Part shown: piece after piece, positions 53,849 to 57,270 of the stretch
How positions within the stretch are numbered: position 1 is the stretch's first letter
How the letters are laid out: every line of letters begins with the position of its first letter
Assembly (NCBI GenBank): GCA_003389325.1
Contig: QQVE01000036.1
Location: forward strand, 1-57,270
DNA length: 57,270 bases
Direction of reading: 5' to 3'
DNA from: Planctomycetota bacterium
GTDB lineage: Bacteria; Planctomycetota; Planctomycetia; Pirellulales; PALSA-1355
Notes under the pieces: model-generated
Database searches by the model: none
What the model saw: only the letters and a program-made list of their open reading frames with translations
Told to the model about the DNA's origin: nothing
Program-made: the position numbers and the translations under genes

Positions 53849-54310
53849 ATGGCAAAACATCCGCAAGCGGTCGCAATCGCACTGATCTCTCTCGTCGTGT
53901 TGTTGGGCACTCCGGCCGCGCGTCGCCTCGGGGCTCAATCGGAGTCGCCTCCGGCCACGGAGGACTCTTCCGACACTACCGCGGTCGAGCGCGGGAAGTA
54001 TCTCGTCCACCATGTGGCGATGTGCATCTATTGCCATACACCAAAGCGGTCTGACGGATCGCTCGTCGAAGCCGACCTGCTTCGCGGCGCGCCGATGCCC
54101 GTGAAGTCGCCCTTCGAACAACAGCGCTGGGCTTTGAAAGCTCCCAGCATTGCCGGGTTGCCAGGGGGCTGGAGCGAGAACGACTTGGCCCACTTCCTGG
54201 AAACCCGCGAGCCGCCTACCGAGCACATGCCGCGGCCCCCGATGCCGCCGTTTCGAATGAACCCCGAGGACGCGAAGGCCGTCGCCGCCTACTTGAAATC
54301 ATTGCGCTAA
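53849..54310 (+). CDS. Exported c-type cytochrome (monoheme)
   Basis: In this 153-residue protein the signal peptide is at 1-29 (AVAIALISLVVLLGTPAA). One heme site reads C59-I-Y-C62-H63; the likely axial Met is M137 in PFRMNPEDAKAVAAYLKSL. The length and the RGKYLVHHVAMC lead resemble small cytochromes of alcohol/sugar dehydrogenase chains. It may accept electrons from the dehydrogenases nearby. It is the last gene before a 900-base gap. Confidence 0.88.
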   Translation: MAKHPQAVAIALISLVVLLGTPAARRLGAQSESPPATEDSSDTTAVERGKYLVHHVAMCIYCHTPKRSDGSLVEADLLRGAPMPVKSPFEQQRWALKAPSIAGLPGGWSENDLAHFLETREPPTEHMPRPPMPPFRMNPEDAKAVAAYLKSLR

Positions 54311-55210
54311 TTCAAAGCTTCCCTGGTCGCTAGTACGACTGAGGCCGCCATGACGACAATCCCGCGCGACAACCGGCTGGATAGCACCTGGGGGCGGCGT
54401 TGTGGCACGATCGACGAAGTGGGCGGTAGAAAAAGGCCCACCCAGCCTGTGGCGATGGCTAGGTGGGCCTCCGCCCAGTACCCGAGTCAACGTTTGGATC
54501 GGCGGCAGCAGCCTGTCGCCTCCACTCGCTGTTTTCAGCCTCGCGAAACGCCCGCGTCGCTTGGTCGATTCTCTCGGGCGTTCGCGCTCCCGTGGTTGGA
54601 TCTACCAGGAGTAAATGGCGCTGCGGCCGATGGGGCTGGCGCTGCTAGCGGATGACAATCCGTTGCACCTTGAAACGTCCCCACGCGTGCGCCCCCTCTA
54701 GCCACTTTCAGCGCGTACGCGTGGGGCATTTACCTGCCCGTGGGATCTTCTCGACGCTCACGAGGCTCAGTAGCTGCCTAGAGGAACGCAGCGGCGCTAT
54801 CCGTGGATGAAGCAGGGCCAGGCTCCGCTCAAGCCGCGTACCTACCCGGACTTCTTGCGTGTCCTGCAACACAAGCGGCAAGGTAGTTGCGATGCCACTT
54901 TTGCCCTTCAGCGACCAACGTGTGTTCCCGGAAGCCACTGCAATGCAACGTGGCAGGCCATGCCGTGCTGCGCCAACTCGATGCTTTCTTGTTCGCGCGC
55001 ACATTCTTGCGTCGGCGCAACCCACCCGCGCCCTTGAGGCTGTGACATCGCTCTCCCGAGCCTGTCGTATCCGTGGGTAAAGCCTCTCCGTCTCGGTCCG
55101 GCATTTGCTGAGAGCGGCAGTCAGCGTTCAGATCCAGAGAACTTTTCAGCGGCGTGCTGATCGCCCGCACGACAGATCTCGATGTTTATCAGGCCAAGGA
55201 GTAGCAAGAA
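54311..55210. other. 900-base region without genes but with two strong hairpins
   Basis: No frame on either strand looks coding. Two structured segments stand out: a nested stem at 54421-54476 (listed separately) and a 10-bp perfect stem CCCCACGCGT (54679-54688) / ACGCGTGGGG (54717-54726) with adjoining GCGC pairs. The region could hold terminators, an uncharacterised structured RNA, or the remains of a gene. AAGGAG at its right end belongs to the next gene. Confidence 0.45.
54421..54476. terminator. Nested GC-rich hairpin after the cytochrome gene
   Basis: AGGCCCACC (54434-54442) pairs with GGTGGGCCT (54462-54470), with inner AGCC/GGCT and outer GGGCGG/CCGCCC arms. Read leftward, the stem is followed by TTTTCT, like an intrinsic terminator; read rightward, it has no T-run. 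It lies 124 bases after the cytochrome stop. Confidence 0.45.
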
Positions 55211-56236
55211 ATGCACATGATTCGCACGATTCCACCATTGACCATGATGCTGTTGGCCGGCCTCGTGGCGGTTCCAGCCGAGGCCCAGAATCGCGGGGGG
55301 CGTTCAGACCAACAGCAACGCGACCGGCAGCGGCAGGATGACCGCCAACAGCAACGCGACCGGCAGCGGCAGGATGATCGCCAGCAGGGTGACCGCCAGC
55401 GGGACCGTCAGCAGCAATTGCGCCTTCAGCCGATGGGCTGGGTTACGATTGGCGTCGACCGCAACGATGACGACCGCTTTGAAAGCGTGGAAACGATCTA
55501 TTACTACGACCTGGTCGAGGCGCGCAAGCGAAGCGCGCAGCGCCGCAACCAGAATCGCAGCCAAGAGCGAAGGACGGCAAGCCGAGAGCCGTCCGGATCT
55601 CGCCGCCGGGACAGGCCGCAGAATAGACAACGGTCTCACCGCCTTTCCGGTGACATTACGCAATTGCAGCGCATTCGGCTGGCGGATGGACAGCAACATC
55701 TGGTAGCGAAAGTTCGCACCGAGGGTGGCCAGAAGCAACCGGTGGATCTCGGCCGCGTCAGCAGAGTAGAGCGACTCGATCTGCGCGAAGGAGATCGCGT
55801 CACCGTCGTCGGGACGCCGGCTCGCATCAACGATCGGTCGATACTCGCGGCTCGCCGCATCGAGGCCAACGGCGAGAGCGTGACGCTCGGACGCGAGCAG
55901 GATCGCGGGGTCAAACGCGTACAGGGTGCCGTGATGAATCTACGAACGGCTCGACTTCGCAACCTGAACGCGCCCTTCCTGGTAGCCCGCCTGCAACTGA
56001 ACGGTGGCCGAAATCAAACGGTCATTCTCGGCCCGAAAGAAAAGCTCCGCAACCTCGACATTCAAACGGGCGACGATCTTCAAATGCTGGTTCGCAGGGG
56101 AACGCTCAACGACCAGCCGGCACTGATCGCCGAGCAGGTTCGGACCAACGGCCAGACGGTGCGCGTGCAGCGACCACGGCGCGACCAACTCGACGCTCGG
56201 CAGCAGCAGCAAGCGAGGCGCGGCTCCAACGAGTGA
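55211..56236 (+). CDS. Exported Gln/Arg-rich protein with two OB-like repeats (cluster B)
   Basis: In this 341-residue protein the signal peptide ends at VPAEA (1-25). A Gln/Arg/Asp-rich disordered stretch (26-70) contains a duplicated 12-residue unit; a short segment QPMGWVTIGVDRNDDDRFES and YYYDLVEA follows. Two copies of the OB-like repeat come next (about 144-225 and 235-318): GDITQLQRIRLADGQ...VDLGRVSRVERLDLREGD, and GAVMNLRTARLRN...VILGPKEKLRNLDIQTGD. Both end in NG[E/Q][S/T]V. AAGGAG precedes the ATG. Two Tyr-rich genes follow on the same strand. Function unknown. Confidence 0.7.
   Translation: MHMIRTIPPLTMMLLAGLVAVPAEAQNRGGRSDQQQRDRQRQDDRQQQRDRQRQDDRQQGDRQRDRQQQLRLQPMGWVTIGVDRNDDDRFESVETIYYYDLVEARKRSAQRRNQNRSQERRTASREPSGSRRRDRPQNRQRSHRLSGDITQLQRIRLADGQQHLVAKVRTEGGQKQPVDLGRVSRVERLDLREGDRVTVVGTPARINDRSILAARRIEANGESVTLGREQDRGVKRVQGAVMNLRTARLRNLNAPFLVARLQLNGGRNQTVILGPKEKLRNLDIQTGDDLQMLVRRGTLNDQPALIAEQVRTNGQTVRVQRPRRDQLDARQQQQARRGSNE
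55311..55382 (+). repeat. Two tandem 36-base units
   Basis: Two adjacent 36-base copies (55311-55346, 55347-55382) differ at one base and encode two QQRDRQRQDDRQ-type units in the Gln/Arg linker of the OB-repeat gene. A shorter, diverged third part follows. Confidence 0.85.
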
Positions 56237-56301
56237 CGGTCGCAACGTTGGGACTCTTGCTCATTCGAACATTCACAATTGGGAAGAAAGGATCTTCGAC
56301 G

Positions 56302-56601
56302 ATGCCAACTTATCCACCATTGATCGCGGTCGCGTGCGTGATGCTCCCGATGCTTTGCGCCACCGTGCCACTCTCGGCCCAAGACTTCGACGACGATCGC
56401 TACGGCTACGCCGAAGAGAATGCTCGCACGGATCGCTATGCCGGCAACGCGGACAACGACTGGGCCTGGACGGACTACTGGGCCTGGACGGACGACCGGG
56501 CCTATGAGTACGGAAACGACTACGACTACCACAACGACTGGTACTACACCGACGACTGGTATGACGACGAAAGCGATTTCGACCTGTGGTACGACAGTTG
56601 A
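56302..56601 (+). CDS. Small exported Asp/Tyr/Trp-rich protein (cluster B)
   Basis: In this 99-residue protein the signal peptide is at 1-26 (VACVMLPMLCATVPLSAQ). The mature part is strongly acidic and aromatic: DFDDDRYGYAEENARTDRYA, a duplicated WAWTDYWAWTD, and YYTDDWYDDESDFDLWYD at the end. AAAGGATC precedes the ATG, the same leader as the next gene. It resembles the N-terminal half of the protein at 48991 and the frameshifted ORF at 43275. It may bind cations or take part in surface matrix; unproved. Confidence 0.65.
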   Translation: MPTYPPLIAVACVMLPMLCATVPLSAQDFDDDRYGYAEENARTDRYAGNADNDWAWTDYWAWTDDRAYEYGNDYDYHNDWYYTDDWYDDESDFDLWYDS

Positions 56602-56674
56602 CGCTCGCCTGCGGCGTGGTCAGCAAGGAGGCTGTGGATCAAATCAACCTGCAAACGTCCTGAAAGGATCGATC

Positions 56675-57013
56675 ATGAGTGTGTGGAGAAAACCTCTGGC
56701 AATGGCCGCCTTCGTCGCCATCATGCTCTGCGGTGCGACGGCTCAAGCGCAATTCTATGACTACGGCTACAACGGCTATGGCTATGGTGGCTATGGCTAC
56801 GACGGCTACGACGACTATGGCTACGACGGCTATCGCTACGACGGCTATGGCTACGACGGCTATGGCTACGGTGGCTACTACAGCGGCTACGATGGCTACT
56901 ACGACGGCTACGGCGCCTACGGCTACGATGGGTACGGCACGGGCTACGACTACGGCGCCTACGCCGGCTTTTCGCCGTACTACTCGAGAGGTTGGTACGG
57001 CTGGGGTTGGTAA
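56675..57013 (+). CDS. Small exported Gly/Tyr-repeat protein (cluster B)
   Basis: In this 112-residue protein the signal peptide is at 1-25 (MAAFVAIMLCGATAQA). Nearly all of the rest is GYDGYGYGGY-type repeat, with Gly and Tyr making up most residues, ending RGWYGWGW. Such composition is known from structural or adhesive surface proteins in other organisms, but no homology is claimed. AAAGGATC with GATC before the ATG matches the leader of the preceding gene, 73 bases away, suggesting duplication of the leader. Confidence 0.65.
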   Translation: MSVWRKPLAMAAFVAIMLCGATAQAQFYDYGYNGYGYGGYGYDGYDDYGYDGYRYDGYGYDGYGYGGYYSGYDGYYDGYGAYGYDGYGTGYDYGAYAGFSPYYSRGWYGWGW

Positions 57014-57243
57014 GTTTGTGGCCGACCTCGGAGTACGTGATGTTTGGATCGGCTGCAGCCTCGCTGGCGCCTGATTAAGAGGCTCTGCGCATATTGCGGC
57101 TTCCCTCCTTTTTCGGAGCCTCATTTGCTTGCTTACGGAAGGAGGCGGCGGCGCGTGCGCCGAGACGCTGATGACCTGCTGTTGAAAATCTGATCCATCG
57201 GTTATGAAGGTTTCTGGCCCCTAAGGGCAAGGAGACCTTCGAG

Positions 57244-57270
57244 ATGACGAAACGACGGAAGCGACACAAT
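57244..57270 (+). CDS. Start of a possible IS3-type transposase OrfA (cut by window end)
   Basis: Only MTKRRKRHN is visible, preceded by a good AAGGAG. Planctomycete IS3-family OrfA proteins often begin with such a short basic stretch before the HTH. An insertion-sequence end would then lie in 57014-57243, but I could not identify a terminal repeat. This is a weak call. Confidence 0.3.

Noticed and set aside
54402..54614. 70-residue plus-strand ORF after the cytochrome gene
   Set aside because: It runs through the hairpin at 54421-54476, lacks a ribosome site and shows no recognisable domain.
57079..57122. GAGGCTC/GAGCCTC inverted repeat as a terminator or IS end
   Set aside because: Arms are only 7 bp with a 30-base loop; evidence is too weak for a feature.

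Overview
The window reads as a chromosomal segment of a high-GC planctomycete (Planctomycetota, probably a Pirellulales-like lineage). The clues are two proteins with PEP-CTERM sorting tails, a DUF1580-type small protein, TlpA/DUF11/PDZ-type exported proteins with long Q/D/R-rich linkers, a tRNA-Ile/tRNA-Ala pair with no rRNA genes beside it, and Shine-Dalgarno starts with many GTG/TTG codons. The taxon is an inference from gene content; no 16S rRNA is present.

Layout. 0.2-2.6 kb: an exported thioredoxin-fold protein whose CxxC has become SxxS, then a sigma70-like promoter driving tRNA-Ile(GAT) and tRNA-Ala(TGC). 2.7-6.5 kb: a small integrative element beside tRNA-Ala, with a tyrosine integrase, an excisionase-like HTH protein, a cluster of TGTTCC-type sites at 11-bp spacing, a DUF1580 protein, and a ParB fused to a winged-helix plus TOPRIM (Spo11/Topo VI A-like) module. 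7.0-8.9 kb: a DISARM remnant (intact drmC, 5'-truncated drmB, no drmA or methylase), which abuts a PEP-CTERM gene lacking its signal peptide. 9.6-28.1 kb: an asparagine-synthetase homologue without the glutaminase Cys, a hypothetical protein, a papain-fold pseudo-peptidase, and then a compact Wzx/Wzy exopolysaccharide operon: chain-length protein, degenerate CpsD-like ATPase, GGDEF-like/sugar-transferase fusion, flippase, polymerase, AsnB, GT2, GT4-methyltransferase fusion, WecG-type GT26, Gmd and GDP-fucose synthase. The product is probably a fucose-containing, amide-modified extracellular polysaccharide.

28.3-41.9 kb: a response regulator, an exported PDZ protein, and an oxidative/chemical-stress group (DUF892, Cys-rich protein, Mn-catalase, a frameshifted phospholipase-D/cardiolipin synthase, zinc alcohol dehydrogenase, SRPBCC, SDR, cupredoxin, cupin oxygenase, sorbosone-dehydrogenase-like protein) interleaved with very small genes. 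42-57 kb: exported, low-complexity proteins. Three of them carry the same roughly 80-residue OB-like repeat, and four short exported Tyr/Asp/Gly-rich proteins lie beside them. Two clusters (42.0-43.5 and 55.2-57.0 kb) each have one OB-repeat gene plus two Tyr-rich genes, and the gene at 49 kb fuses both parts in one protein. This is the best candidate in the window for an undescribed system. Between the clusters lie a CHRD/PEP-CTERM protein, a DUF11 protein with a 13-copy 15-bp repeat, a lipoprotein, an AI-2E-type permease, a PoxB-like enzyme, a DUF202 protein, an SDR and a cytochrome c. The window ends on the first codons of what may be an IS3-type transposase.

Several genes seem to carry single-base deletions (PLD at about 32.94 kb; the Tyr-rich ORF at 43.3-43.5 kb), so either decay or assembly indels should be kept in mind. 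All functional calls rest on motif reading by eye; no database search was run.
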